From Nepenthes gracilis (Eukaryota; Streptophyta; Magnoliopsida; Caryophyllales; Nepenthaceae), in assembly GCA_033239525.1 (NCBI GenBank), contig BSYO01000011.1, forward strand, positions 5,919,973-5,983,972: a stretch of 64,000 nt of DNA. The letters are read 5' to 3'. Numbering within the stretch: the first letter of the stretch is position 1; each line of letters opens with the position of its first letter. This document shows, piece after piece, positions 21,961 to 33,482 of this stretch. A program made the position numbers and the translations under genes. The notes below the pieces were generated by a model that saw only the letters and a program-made list of their open reading frames with translations, had not been told where the DNA came from and did not search any database.

Positions 21961-23723
21961 AATTCGAATAAAATGGAAGCAATAGCGAATTGGAAAAGAT
22001 CAACTAAAGTCGCAAGAGTGTAGAATTTCTTAGATCTGGTTTGTCTTGATGAAAGATTTGCTGATATTCCTCGAGGATTGCAGTGTCGTTAGTGTTTTTG
22101 AAATAGAGGCAATCGGTATTTAATTGAAGTGATACTTGTGAAGAAAATTTTTGATAATTGAAGAATAGAGTATTATCAGTGCTAGTTTTGTCGATCCCTG
22201 ATGAATTAGAAGGATTAATAGCGCTCGGTGATACTTTTACGAAAGATTTAAATATGTTTGGATTCTGTGTATCGAGTGCCTTATTTAGGACAAGTTTGGG
22301 ATACAACACAGTTTGAAGGATTTTGCGTGAAGATGCTATGGTGAGGATGCCAGAATGAAGATTGAGCTAGGGAGATTTCCTCTCTTTGCTATCAGGATTG
22401 GATTTTGAACAAAGCTTTTATTTGTAGGAGAAGCTTTTATAAAGATCAGAGATGATATCCTTTTTGGACAAGCCGTTATGAAATTGGAAGCGATTGAGCA
22501 GGCAATCTCGAATATTCTATACGAGTACTTTTCATTGCACGTTCGAGAGAAAGCATATTTTCAAGAATTCTCTCATTACAGTCTCGACTGATTGGATAAA
22601 TGCTTGAAAGCTAATTGGATGAAAGTTTAGAAGCTAATTGGATAGAAGCTTGGGAGCAAATGAGGTTATCAGCAATTATGGTTGAGTTGGGATGATCCAG
22701 GTTTGAAAGAAACATTGAAGAATCTCCACGTAGTGGAGTGGAGAGAGAGTTTGATAGTAATTTAATCACGAGCCGTAGCAAGATGTATCTCGCACATGAA
22801 GGAAAAAGATGAGAAGAAGCCTTCGAGATTTTGTTTCGGGTTTGCGTTAGGCTACAAAGGACTTGATCATTTGGATAAGGTTGATTTAGCTGATGAATAC
22901 GATTTATTGTTTGTTGAGATTTGAGGCAGATGACGGATGAGCTGATGAAGTCGGCCTATCGTTTGTGTATCAGGATATCATTCCCAAGATTGGTTGTTGG
23001 CATAGTTTCGAGATGAGATTACAAGATATTCTCATTTTGAGACTTTTGATTGTGATATGAGGCCAATGATTGATTAGAGTGGCGTAGCAAAAACATATAG
23101 ACTTATAGCTATCAGTTATAAGAATTGATTATAGGCTTGAAATAGGATATCAGTTTTGAAAACTGATTGAAAGTTCGAGAGAGTGGTCAGATATTTTTGG
23201 AAGTAGCTTGAAGAGAAGATTTTTAAATTTTTTGAAGTCGAAAGGTAGTTTAAAGTGGAGGTTCATTATGATATTTGAAGTCTTCGGCATATTAGAGAAA
23301 TTGCCTTCAGATTAGCCTTACTTCTAAATTTGATGGATGGATAAAATATGTTGTATATATATGCTCTTTCGCATGTGATTGGATTGGAGTCATTATTGAT
23401 CGACGAGAAGTGTTTTAGCTTGAGGTTGTGGTTCCGATTTTTTTTAGATAGAAAGGATTTGGTGTAGAGGAATAAGATGTTTTTGTTAGCCATTATGTTT
23501 TCGAGGATCCTTCCAATTGAAAAAGTGTTAAAGGATCTTGAGGACAAGTTTCGGAAAATATTCTTATTTGTTAAGGATCAGATTTAGGAAAGTCATTTGA
23601 TCAAGAAAATCTATTGAAAAAATCAAAGATAAAGTTTGGAATAATATTCTCATAGTATGATAATTGAGGTAAAGATTAAGATGCGTAAATTTCGAGGACG
23701 AAATTTTTGTAAAGATGGAAGAA
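21961..23723 (+). pseudogene. Gypsy D: rest of pol, unreadable
   Basis: By position this should hold RNase H, integrase and any chromodomain. Every frame is interrupted, and I cannot identify a catalytic motif with confidence. It ends in the pre-LTR tail and a weak purine run (AAAGATGGAAGAA, 23711-23723). Confidence 0.4.
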
Positions 23724-23945
23724 TGTAATATCTCAGATTTTCATTCAAATTAATTTAATATTAATTATGATTTTAGACAAGTTGGACGTTACAAAAATTA
23801 ATTATATATTGAGAAATTTTGGAATGATATTTGGATTGATTGGGTTGGCACTCAAGGTGCGCCTATATTGTTGCCCAAGGTGTGCCTATATTGCCGCCCG
23901 GATATTAATTCGGAATTTGGAATAAAACAAACAGAAAATAAAATA

Positions 23946-24003
<58 letters not shown>

Positions 24004-26260
24004 GAAAACAGGATAAGGAGGAGCGTTCGGGAAGAGACAAAGAGGAGGGTAGAAGAGAGAAGAGAGAGGGAAGCCGGCGAGGGCCATCGCCACCGTCATC
24101 GTCAGAGGTCCCGACGCCGGGAATGGAAGCTAGGAAAGCCCTCTCCGTAATGCTACCATCTATTTTGTGCTCAAGTGTTTGTAGAGGACAAAAGCTCGAG
24201 CTAAAGTCGAATAGCCGCCATTCGTTTGCTACTGTTAGTGGAGAAAATCAATAAAATTAAGGCAAGTAAATCTTTCCATTCTCCTTGTGGATATTAATTC
24301 TTGGGTTATATGTATGTATTATATGAAAATTGGATGAGATTTTAATGGATTTTTGTGTTAAGGCACGGTGGAGAGAGAAAGCCTTTGCCATCTGCGTTGC
24401 GCCGCCATCTGCCATCTGGGTTTGCCACTGCCGTGCTCACCGCCATTGCCCTTGCCGAATTGGAGCCGTCGCCGGCGATTGTGGAGAAAGAGAGAGGCAA
24501 AGCGTGCGAGTTGAGAGAGGAAGGGAAGAGAGAGGAAGGTGGGTTGCAGGTCGACAGGATAGAGAGAGGTGTCGTTCGAGCACTTCGGAATATCTATTCT
24601 TCAGATTTGTGAAGTACGAAATTAATGCAAGTATCTGTAAACCTCCTTTTTGATCTAATTTAGCATCTGAAATATTTTGAAAACTATTTAAAATTTTTAC
24701 TAACATGTATGTATTTTTATACACCTGATATATTTACTCTAAATGTGCATGTATAGTTTATTGGTTGATTTGGATGTTTTTAGATTCGGTTTTATGATTT
24801 TGGAGGATTTAATATTTTTCTGAAAGTCGAATAATTTATAGGATGCTGTATATGTTTATATCAGTATTTGTATATGAAAATGTGTACAAAATTTGCATAT
24901 GCCGTACATTTTTATATGCATATGTCAAATCACGGTCACTACATTTGGATTTGGATTATTGTATATTTTAACCATCTCCTGACGAGAAGATATTTGTTAT
25001 TTGGACTCCCTTTTTGCCGATAGAAAAGGCTAAAAGTAGTGACTCTTCCCATATGGATAATATGACTTGACCTTATAATATATTCGAACGTTCAAATATA
25101 TCTGACAAGCTTGAGGATTACACCCAAAGTCGTAGGTGGCAAATAATAATGAGCAACCTTACCATGGGTATAGAGTACATAGGTGGTTATCCATACTGGC
25201 CTAATTTGTATTTGATTTGGCTTAAGGTTATCGAGATTATGTGTAACCCTTTCTCAAACTAATTTTTAAATAATCAAAACTCAAATTTGATACATAATTT
25301 ATATCTTTGCATTGATTTGTATTAGACTTTTATTTGGATTTGAATTTAAAATTTACCAATTTTGTCTACAATTGGGGTTCGTACGTCTCTTACAAATGAT
25401 TTTGATTATATGTTTTGATTTGGACATTTAGAATATCTATCGTAATATTACTTTGACTTCTACGCAAGGATTTTGCCTCAGATGCAAGCTGATTGGGCCT
25501 TAGATTTGAACTCATATTTGGACTCAGATTTGGTTTTGGAATCGGCTATTTGCCTATTGGAATCGATCCGAATCACTTTTATTTTGTTTATATATATATA
25601 TGTCCCAATGAGAATTATTTTTTGATTTGGATATTTGATTTGAGTACGAAACTATCATTAAATTTTAGATCTTAGATTTCTATTGGTTTCATTTTATTGA
25701 CGCTTTAAATTTATTCTATTATTTGAACGGATTTTATTCATTTAATATTCTCTCTAATTTATTAGACTCTTTTTGTTTAAATATGATACTTGTTGAGTAT
25801 TAGGATCACTTTTTCTATTTTATCCCTTCAGAATAGAATATTCGGATACTTTATAGGAGTATGGTCGTGATTTGTTAGCCATTCATTCAATTTGGTGAGT
25901 TCTAGTCTAATTATGGCTTAAGTTGGCTATTTATATGATTTAATTATGAAATTTGTCGGATATAGGCTGATGGATATATTTTGGAAACTATTTGAATGTT
26001 ATATCATGTATGATTTATGATTTTGGTTGGAATTGTTACCTCATTTATGATGATTATAGAGCAAGTCGTATTTATTTTTATCCGGAAGGTTGTCCGATGA
26101 AATCTTGTGTGAATTTTGATTTATGTTGGGTCTTATTTATTTAGTTTGTCATATCCGCATTTTAGGACTTAGTATTGTTTATTTAAAATTATCTGAAATT
26201 TTAAATTTTAAGAATTATAATTAATTATTTAATGGATATGCTTGGTTCAAGTTCATGACA
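23724..26260 (+). repeat. Gypsy D 3' LTR
   Basis: 2537 bp, paired with 17246-19813. The AAT microsatellite (about 23944-24002) and the GC-rich island (24010-24600) recur. Substitutions are frequent across the pair, indicating an old insertion. Confidence 0.9.
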
Positions 26261-26265
26261 TCGGT

Positions 26266-26715
26266 GGTATGGAAAAGGGGTTTCGATGGTGTTTGGCAAT
26301 TCAAGCAATTTATGATGAAAGATTAACGTAAAAATCGAAAGGCGTCCAATTTTGTTGTCGTGGGCTAATCAAATGAGTTCTTAATAGAGATCATAAGACG
26401 GAAGTAAGTTGACTAGATTAGCGTATCTGTACCACCCAATCTGTAAGTTGATTTTTATAGTGTATATCTTTTCTAACCGTTGAAACTCGAAATGTTTTAC
26501 TTGATAGTCGTAGTTATCAATATTTTCCTTCGTTTCTAAAAATTGTGCATTTATTATTATTGCTTTCATAATTTATATTATTGCTTTTATAATTTATTGT
26601 TATTATCTAGATTAAAATATATTTTACATGAATTATATATTATGTATTTTTCATATCGTAAATTTATTGAGGGGTTGAAATATTATAGTGATTTTGAACG
26701 ATTTGTTCCATTCAA
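26266..26715 (+). repeat. Copia B 5' LTR, right piece
   Basis: Matches 31305-31756 from GGTGGYRTGG through GATTAACGTRAAAAT to the RRCGATTTGTTCC end. With the piece at 16717-17245 it rebuilds one LTR of about 980 bp. Confidence 0.88.
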
Positions 26716-26716
26716 T

Positions 26717-26727
26717 TGGTATCAGAG
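26717..26727 (+). other. Copia B primer binding site
   Basis: TGGTATCAGAG lies one base after the LTR end and matches initiator tRNA-Met. Confidence 0.88.
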
Positions 26728-26869
26728 ATTCACCCCACTCTGCGACCCCAATTTAGATGCATACCAGTCAATTGCTGTCCATTCCTTCCTATTTTGGTGA
26801 GAGCAATTGTGCGTATTGAAAATTTTATATCAGAGCATTTCTCGAATCGATAGATGAGCGTGTTTGGGC

Positions 26870-27900
26870 TAGCATCCAAATTAGATGGACTCTACCCGAA
26901 GCTCCATGGATAACGAACCAAAAGTTTTATCATTGTGGTTGAAGGAATAACTTGATGTATGCAATTGGAATAGTAAGGGGTTATACGCTATTTTTATGGC
27001 TGTGTCACTCGAAGAATTAACACATATCTCCATATGCGATACCTTGAAAGAGGCATGAGACATCCTTGAGATTACCCATGAAGGAACTAAAGTATTTAAA
27101 AACTCTAAATTACAAATGCTCACTATTAAGTTTAGGAAAATTCATATAAAAGATGATGAGACCTTTGATAAATTTTATACAAAATTGAATGGCATTGTTG
27201 ATTCTATATTTAATTTAGGAGAACGAATTTTTGAGAATAAAATTATCTGAAAAATCTTTTGATCTTTACCTGAACAATTTAGACCAAATGTTACTACTAT
27301 TGTGAAAAATAGAGACCTTGATAAACTAAAAATAGAAGAATTAGTTGGCTCCTACGAACGTATGAGCACATTCTCTCTCGATCGAAATGAAACAATTCAA
27401 TTGCCTTAAAAACTGTAATTGAAAAGAGAGATCGCAACTCTGATGAATAGTCATGCAGCGATGAAGATTTTGTGTTGCTTGTGAAAAATTTTAGAAAATT
27501 CTTTAAAAATAAAAATAACAAACTCCAAGGAAATAGACTTGTCTCATAATTCGGTCAAGAAAGACAAAAAGGAGAATAAAGACACAAAAAATAAGAAATC
27601 TCAAGGAATCTAATGCTATGAATGCCACGGATTCGATCATATCCAAATCGAGTGCCCCAATTTTAAACGTCAGAAAGAAAAAGTCTTAAATGTGTCCCTC
27701 TCAGATGATGAAAAAGATAAAAAATATAAAAAATCATCTGAAGAGAAGAAGTAAATTGTATGGCCTTCAAGATTTTTATTATTAGTAGTGATGATGCCAC
27801 AAGTGCAAAATTAGAATAATCGGATTCTTCTCATAAGGAATCAAAAAATAAATTTGATAGTTTTCAAGAGGCTATAATAAACTGTTTAGGAAATACCTTA
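26870..27900 (+). pseudogene. Copia B gag with zinc knuckle
   Basis: The plus strand near 27265-27410 reads LPEQFRPNVTTIVKNRDLDK and LKIEELVGSYERM, the end of the UBN2 capsid core. At 27614-27655 lies CYECHGFDHIQIEC, an intact CX2CX4HX4C knuckle, preceded at once by TAA (27611-27613). The N-terminal part (26880-27260) is broken by several stops. The product would package element RNA. The frame ends in a (TA)n run (27907-27929). Confidence 0.8.
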
Positions 27901-27906
27901 AAGTAA

Positions 27907-27929
27907 TATATATATATATATATATATAT
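27907..27929. repeat. (TA)n microsatellite
   Basis: About 11 TA units lie just where copia B loses protease, integrase and RT. The deletion joins gag to RNase H close by. Confidence 0.9.
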
Positions 27930-28034
27930 TTAAATGAAAAATTAATTAAATTTTAAAAGAGTAAGACAAAACTCACAATAAAACTAGAATAGTTCACTGC
28001 TAAACATTGCAAATTGGAAATGGTAATTTTCTAC

Positions 28035-28530
28035 TCTAAATATTCAAATTTTGCCTTGGCTGGATATTCTAATATTGATTGCATTGGAAATGTTGATATC
28101 GTAAAAGCACCTCCGATGGATGTTTCTATACTGACTTCAATCTGGTAGCTTGGATAAGTAAGAAATAAAATTTCATCTCTTTGTTTATTGCGAAAGCCAA
28201 ATACATTGCAATGGGTAGCTATTGCACGTGACTCCTGTGGATGAAACAAATATTTTTCGATTACGGTATTGTTTAGGACATCATAACCATTTATTATGAC
28301 AATACTAGTACCATTAACTTTTTAAAAAATTCCTATTCAACACTCTCGAATTAAATATATTAATATTTGACATCATTTTATTACGTGAGCTCATTAAAAC
28401 TCAGGTTATCTTTGTTTTGTATACTCCGACCGAGAATCAACTGGCCAATATCCTCACTAAACCCTTGGATAGTGTGCGCTTTGAATTCTTGAGAACGACC
28501 ATCGATATTTGTTCCCCTTCCATGAAATGA
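28035..28530 (+). pseudogene. Copia B RNase H and pol terminus
   Basis: Across two frames the order is FALAGYSNIDCIG, KSTSDGCFYTDFN, LVAWISKK, AKAKYIAMGSYC, LLWMKQIFFDYGI, DNTSTINFLKN and, at 28366-28530, TPTENQLANILTKPL with VRFEFLRTTIDICSPS before TGA. These are the copia RNase H blocks. Stops and at least two frameshifts are present. RT immediately upstream is missing, so the element lacks most of pol. Confidence 0.85.
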
Positions 28531-29119
28531 CATGAGTTGCATTATTTAAGAAAAAGGGTGCAAGTGAAAAATGCATTGTGCCCACCTAGCACCTTTGTTG
28601 CACTTGAATGCCATGTCTAGATGCGTGACGCTTGCTCAGCGCCTTCGACCCCCTCAAGCGCCTTGTCTGTGTGTCTTTATCTTCCGGCACACCGCGTGCA
28701 TAGCCCACCAAACCCTCAGCCTTCTCTCTCACTCTCTGCATGTTTTCTCTCCCTCTACCTCCTATCTCTCTAAAAAACCTCCTCTATTTTAGGCGTTTCT
28801 CAAGGTAATATCCTCTAGCACTATTCTTGGTCCGTCTCCCATGTCTGCATGCATCTTTTCTCTTATTTTTGCTGGAACTCTTCATGGGTTCCCCTCATTT
28901 CAGTCAGATTCACCGTTTTCCCCACTTTTGGCTCTAGATCTTCCGTTTTTCATGTGTTTCTTGCTATGAAGCTGCCTCTTGTCCTATGGCATTCTTTTAT
29001 AGCAACACCCACACAAACATAAAAAAAAGGGGGGCACCGCAAAACCTGGCACAACTGGTACTAGTTTTCCTTAGTTGTTTGTGATGCTATGCGCACACAC
29101 AACAAAAAAAACTGGAGGC

Positions 29120-29900
29120 TCATGTGATTTTTGGGATCATTTCTTGAAATCCCTTCTCTTTTATACATTTTAGATATCGGCTTCGCAAAAATCCCTTGCT
29201 CCCAAATTTGTTGGGAAACATCATTGGCTGAGTGGGCTCTTCTCTTTGATAGATTCATTAGTCTTGAGGCTGAAACCCTTTTCACCACCCATATGTCCCA
29301 ATGGAGCTTTCCCTCGAACGGAAAATTAACCTTACTTTCCTCAACCTTTCCATTTTTTCTATGTTCACGGACCACCAATGGAAGCCAATCCTTACCAATT
29401 TACTTGCTCATTCTACCATTCTAGCTCAAGAATTTTATTCAAATATTCATGATTATACTCCTAGTTTATTTTTTACCTTTTTGCAGGGGCATCACCTCTA
29501 AATTACCGCCGATGTGATCGTTCAAGTTCTTAATCTTCCTCAGGTGTAAAATCCCGACTACCCTTACAACCCGCGCTCCATGCCCCCCAAATGAGATTGC
29601 CACTTTCTTTTATGGCTTTCCCACATGGAATAGAATGGGCGGTCCTTTAAAACCAAGTATCTCTCATCTCGGAGGATGGTTGTGAGTCGGATTATACTCA
29701 CTAATATTTTTCGATCACTCACTTCTCCTCCATCCCACTTGACAATACCTTATTTCTTTATATTCTCTTGAGTGGGCGGCCTATTAACCTACCATCTCAC
29801 ATCTGTTCTCACATTTTTACCCATTTTAAGTCCAAAAAAGATGACACTTTTCCTTATGGCTATCTGATTTAGTAACTACTTGCGGGTTTAAGTCTCTCAT
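29120..29900 (+). pseudogene. Copia B third ORF, plant-transposon-protein-like
   Basis: Plus-strand frames read FISLEAETLFTTHMSQWSF, then (with shifts) EFYSNIHDYTPSLFFTFLQG and ITADVIVQVLNLP. The pattern (a FYSN block, a G-H step, then a D-V-I helix ending in LNLP) resembles the plant transposon protein domain common in extra ORFs of copia and gypsy elements. A clearly homologous decayed copy lies on the minus strand at 62560-63832 in copia G, supporting a conserved ORF of this family. The role is unknown. Confidence 0.5.
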
Positions 29901-30369
29901 TACCTGATCTTCCCCGTCTGTCGCTTGCGTGACACATTACCTCCACTATATTTGCCTAAAGTCGGTCACATACTCATCGCTCATCCCTGGATCCCATTGA
30001 GCCTCTTCCTGAGGTGCCTCTTTTTCCGACCGAGGGTGGCCCGTCCTAGTCCGCCTCGTCCTACCTTGGCCCCTTGTATCCTGGTCTGTCTGTTCCTCCT
30101 CAACACTCCACCTCTTCCTCCTCTACACTGATGGGTCAGATTTTTCGCCTTTTCGATTGGCTTGAGCGGCTCTATTCCTCTTAGAAGCACACCATGCTTC
30201 ACAAACTCAGCTGCATTCTGATCTTTTTGTCGATTTTAAGCATCTTGATTCTCATTTGGCTACTTAGGAGGGTGAGCTTGTTCATTTGCGGCGGTAGTTT
30301 GCTCGTCATTTTTCAGCTCAGTCGTCTTCTGGCGATTTCTCTAGATCCGAGTGATGCCTCCTCTTTGGT

Positions 30370-30480
30370 CCTTCGTAACAAAAAGGGGGAGAAATGTTTC
30401 TTGTTAGGGGGAGACATACTTTTGTTTAGAAGTTCTTTTGGTCAAGGGGAGCTTTGATTGTTTTGTTTAAGGGGAGTTTT
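30370..30480 (+). other. Copia B purine-rich tracts before the 3' LTR
   Basis: AAAAAGGGGGAGAAATG, TTAGGGGGAGAC, CAAGGGGAGC and TTAAGGGGAG occur within 110 bp. Repeated polypurine tracts downstream of pol are a habit of SIRE-like elements. The functional one should be nearest the LTR. Confidence 0.6.
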
Positions 30481-30669
30481 GATTTTGATTGCCTTATATA
30501 CTATTGTCTCATTAGTTGTCTTTATTTTTGTTAAATGCTACTACTCATGTTATTTAATGTATGTTCTCATGACTTTAGTTATTTATTTGTATTCTGTATT
30601 TTTATCTATCCTTGTACTAACCATGGTTGACCAGGTATAATAGTTTTAATCTCGGCACAATAGCTCTCT

Positions 30670-31756
30670 TGTATTTGTTCTTATACCTTTTGTATTATTT
30701 ATGGTGTTCACTAAGTATAGATTTTTATATACATATATTCTATCTCGATTTTATCAAGGACCTTCGCCGGTTGCTCACCTGCGTGAGCTCGCACCCATTT
30801 CTAGCACCATGCCACCCGCTACATGCACGATCTGCACTCGAGCCCTGTTTCCAGTGAGCATGCGCCTGCTGATTGCCCATCCCACGCTCGAGTCTCATTT
30901 CCCGTGAGCATGTGCCTGATGCTCACTCGCCCTGTACTCAAGCGCCAAAACCAGTAGACCTTCGCTTGTAGCTCACTTGCTCTTCGGTCGAGCTCTTATG
31001 AGGTTTCTTATGGAACCCTAAGTGCGCCCGCCATGCGCTCGAGTGCCGCGACACATAGTTCATCAATGGTTATATTTTTTACGTAGGTTTTTTAGCCTCC
31101 ATATTTATTGCCGACTTATTTCATTTCTCCAAACCCCTTGCTTGAGTATTTGACAAGCATTTTCAGAGCAAACTCTAATCTTTTGTATTTTAACATTGCT
31201 CTATTTGAAAAAACCAAAGTTATATACTTATGCTCTCTTATCAAAGTTTTCTCACCATTCTTATTTTACCCTTGCACATCTTCCTACTTGTTTACCTTGT
31301 TGGTGACATTGGTGGCGTGGAAAAGTGATTCCGGTGGTGTTCGACAATTCAAGCGGTTCGTGAGGGAAGATTAACGTGAAAATTGGAAGGCGCTTAGTTT
31401 CGTTGCCATTGGCAAATCCAAGGAATTACTTGGTAGAAATTACAAGATGGAAGTTAGTCGGTTAGATTAGCACGTTTGTATCACCCGATCTATAAATTAA
31501 TTTTTATATTGCATAGTTTCCCTAACCGTTGAAGTGAGGAGGATTTTACATGATAGTCGTAGTTATTGAGATTTTCTTTTGTCACAAAAAATTACACATT
31601 TATTATTATTACTTTCATAATTTATATTATTACTTTTGTAATTTATTGTTATCATTTAGATTAGAATATATTTTATGAGTATTATATATCCTGTGTTTTC
31701 ATTTCGTAAATTTATTGAAGAGTCAAAACATTATTATAATTCGAAACAATTTGATT
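30670..31756 (+). repeat. Copia B 3' LTR
   Basis: Pairs with the two 5' pieces. The left boundary (about 30670) is approximate because the first 90 bp have diverged. It contains CTCGAGC-like units at 30837, 30887, 30937 and 30987, exactly 50 bp apart. The right end is decayed and lacks the CAACA seen in copia G. Confidence 0.8.
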
Positions 31757-32039
31757 TTCTCACTTTTCATCCTCCAACCCTACCAGACACTCAAATTGCT
31801 CCAAATATTCACTTACCCCAACCTAAAATTCCTTCCTTTGTTGTGACCGTACAACCACATGCAGCTTGAATCGCCACCACTTCTTCCATTAAGACACAAA
31901 TCTAGCAATCCCTCAATAAAATCAAACTGTCACTAAACTGAATCGAACGACAAACTGTGTCGTCTGTAAATTTTCCTATTCTTCAAACTCTCTCACCGCT
32001 CACAACTTCAATGTCTGATATTTTAACCCAACCTGTTGC
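31757..32039 (+). pseudogene. Unassigned frame leading into the GATA-like segment
   Basis: In the frame later used by the GATA-like segment the text reads FLTFHPPTLPDTQIAPN, IHLPQPKIPSFVVTVQPHAA, stop, IATTSSIKTQ, SSVNFPILQTLSPLTT, with a few stops and no frameshift. Proline- and threonine-rich spacers are common in gypsy gag, but no zinc knuckle or capsid block is visible. It could be gag or more captured host sequence. Confidence 0.35.
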
Positions 32040-32735
32040 CCAATATTACAACCAGAGTTTCCGGACGAATCTTGATGAATATAATAGAAATAGATGAAGT
32101 CCTGGCTCTGCCATATCAAATTCTGTGAGCTATGCCTACTTTGGCAGCACAAATGCTAGTGATTTTACATGACCATTCTAATCCGTTGCATGGGACACAC
32201 TGGCACCATCAAGGAAGAGAACTGAGGTAACTCATCAAAAGCCCTCTTCTCTTGAGAAGCACACTACAAATTTCTATACCATTATACACGAACAAAAATC
32301 TTTTTACTTATCTGGCTCTTTAGAGGACTTGTTCCTTGAGAATGAGACACTAATGAAATATGTTGAAATTGGGCCTGGTAGCATGCTTATTAGGCACTTG
32401 AACATTTTGACATGAGAAGCAGAATCTGAAGCTAGTACCCTTCCCGATGATTATAAAGTTCTTGCATCAAACAGGGTGTACTAGCATCTTGGTTTTTCAT
32501 TCAAAGATGAGGATAGCAATGGTGTCAATATGTTTGGTCCTGAAATTGACAAGATTAAGAGGAACAAGTGCTACCCTAAGAGGCTATAGATTCTGTGGAA
32601 TCACAATTCGCCACTATGTTATCTTGACTTAATTGATGTTTTTAACTTTGATATATTTTGGGGTTATTTAATAGCTGATGAGCAGCAACAAGTGCTCAAA
32701 TATCTACCATCTGGTGATATATCCACTATTTTTGT
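32040..32735 (+). pseudogene. Captured GATA26/27-like transcription-factor segment (no zinc finger)
   Basis: One frame runs about 230 codons without a frameshift, with six stops (32095, 32170, 32179, 32413, 32482, 32587). Landmarks in order are YNQSFRTNLDE, PGSAISNSVSYAYFGSTNAS, PSRKRTEVT, NFYTIIHEQ, SGSLEDLFLENET, VEIGPGSMLIRH, EAESEAS, NHNSPLCYLDL and ADEQQQVLKYLPSGD. This order and wording match my memory of the middle part of plant GATA26/27-type factors up to the start of their DEUBAD-like domain. The N-terminal GATA finger and the C-terminus are absent. No intron remains although it spans a long coding stretch, suggesting an RNA origin. It sits between gypsy gag and pol scraps, so it is not a functional factor. 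Confidence 0.65.
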
Positions 32736-32835
32736 TTCTATCTTTACTCAAATATATTTCCAATTGACAGTCTTCCCAGTCATTGAGCCCTCTTTAGGAG
32801 ACAATTTAATTATCTTTACTCTTTCGAACCCTTGG

Positions 32836-33260
32836 CCTCCTAATGTAGACTCTGCCATCTCTACTACACTTCCCAACATCCTATTCTCTTTTGTTGATAT
32901 ATTCCTTGTGCCACACAGATTACCCCCTTACCACTCTACCACCCACTCAATTTCCTTGAAACCAAATGCCGCCCTTGTGAAATTTGTATTACTATTCTTG
33001 GATGACATCCTGGTCTATTGCCCATCTTAGGAATAGCATTTTCACAATCTTACTCATGTTCTACAGCTCCTACGAGACAATTCCTTCACTTACCTTCGAG
33101 AACTCTAGGTTATCACCGAAGTTGTGACAAAATGGCGCTAATTTTTCTTCGACCCCAAACTTACTATACAAACTGATCATCAACCCCTTATGGCTTCGTT
33201 GGACCAATCCATTCACTGCCTATTGAGGCCAGGGGGTCTCCACCGCTTGTGTATCCAGCA
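32836..33260 (+). pseudogene. Gypsy C pol remnants: pre-RT linker, RT active site, RNase H
   Basis: In the same frame as the GATA-like segment come NILFSFVDIFLVPHRLPP and TTHSISLKPNAALV, the gypsy linker before RT. After a sharp deletion there is KFVLLFLDDILVYCPS (33000-33030), the active-site strand with LDD in place of the usual [FY]xDD. Later, in another frame, VITEVVTKWR and TIQTDHQPLMASLDQSIH are RNase H blocks. The RT fingers and most of RNase H are gone. Confidence 0.75.
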
Positions 33261-33482
33261 TAGCTTCTTGGTTTTAGGAAAATCCTACAGTATGGAGAAG
33301 ATGAAAAACTAGATAAGTAAGTTAATGGAAGCTGTTGATAAACCCACTGCCCACCAACTTCTATTGATCTACCTGTTGATCAACATCCTCTTTCTTGGCT
33401 CGCTGATCTGCTCACCGACTCCTAGGGCTCTTAGCCGCTCTTTTCCCCTTGTCAGCTACTTGGGTTTCAACAGGTACTACTC

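Larger units (their letters stand above)
17246..26260 (+). mobile_element. Gypsy D: Ty3/gypsy element with 2.5-kb LTRs, inserted in the copia B LTR
   Basis: LTRs 17246-19813 and 23724-26260 start TGTAATATC and end GTGATA or ATGACA. Target duplication TCGGT is exact (17241-17245, 26261-26265). The primer site TGGTATCAGAG is at 19818-19828. The pre-LTR tail (TTTCGAGGACGAAATTTTTG near 23690) is the familiar end of plant Tekay/Del-type elements. The internal region, about 3.9 kb, keeps only scraps of gag and RT with many stops, so it is dead. The lineage is inferred from LTR length and tail. Confidence 0.9.
16717..31756 (+). mobile_element. Copia B: SIRE-like copia element, pol largely deleted, split by gypsy D
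   Basis: 5' LTR pieces at 16717-17245 and 26266-26715 become continuous when gypsy D is removed and then match 30670-31756. The initiator-Met primer site is at 26717-26727. Inside are gag with a zinc knuckle, an abrupt loss of protease, integrase and RT near 27900-28030, RNase H (28035-28530), a third ORF, and several AAGGGGGAG tracts before the 3' LTR. The long interval between pol and 3' LTR and these purine tracts fit SIRE/Maximus elements. TTATG (16712-16716) could be the left target duplication, but I find no clean right copy. Confidence 0.88.

Noticed and set aside
23868..24254. Open frame with a long asparagine run
   Set aside because: It is the (AAT)n microsatellite and GC island of the gypsy D LTR. 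The matching region of the other LTR has a different frame.
31757..31770. Clean right target duplication (TTATG) for copia B
   Set aside because: Not found. The 3' LTR end is decayed, so only the left candidate at 16712-16716 is noted.
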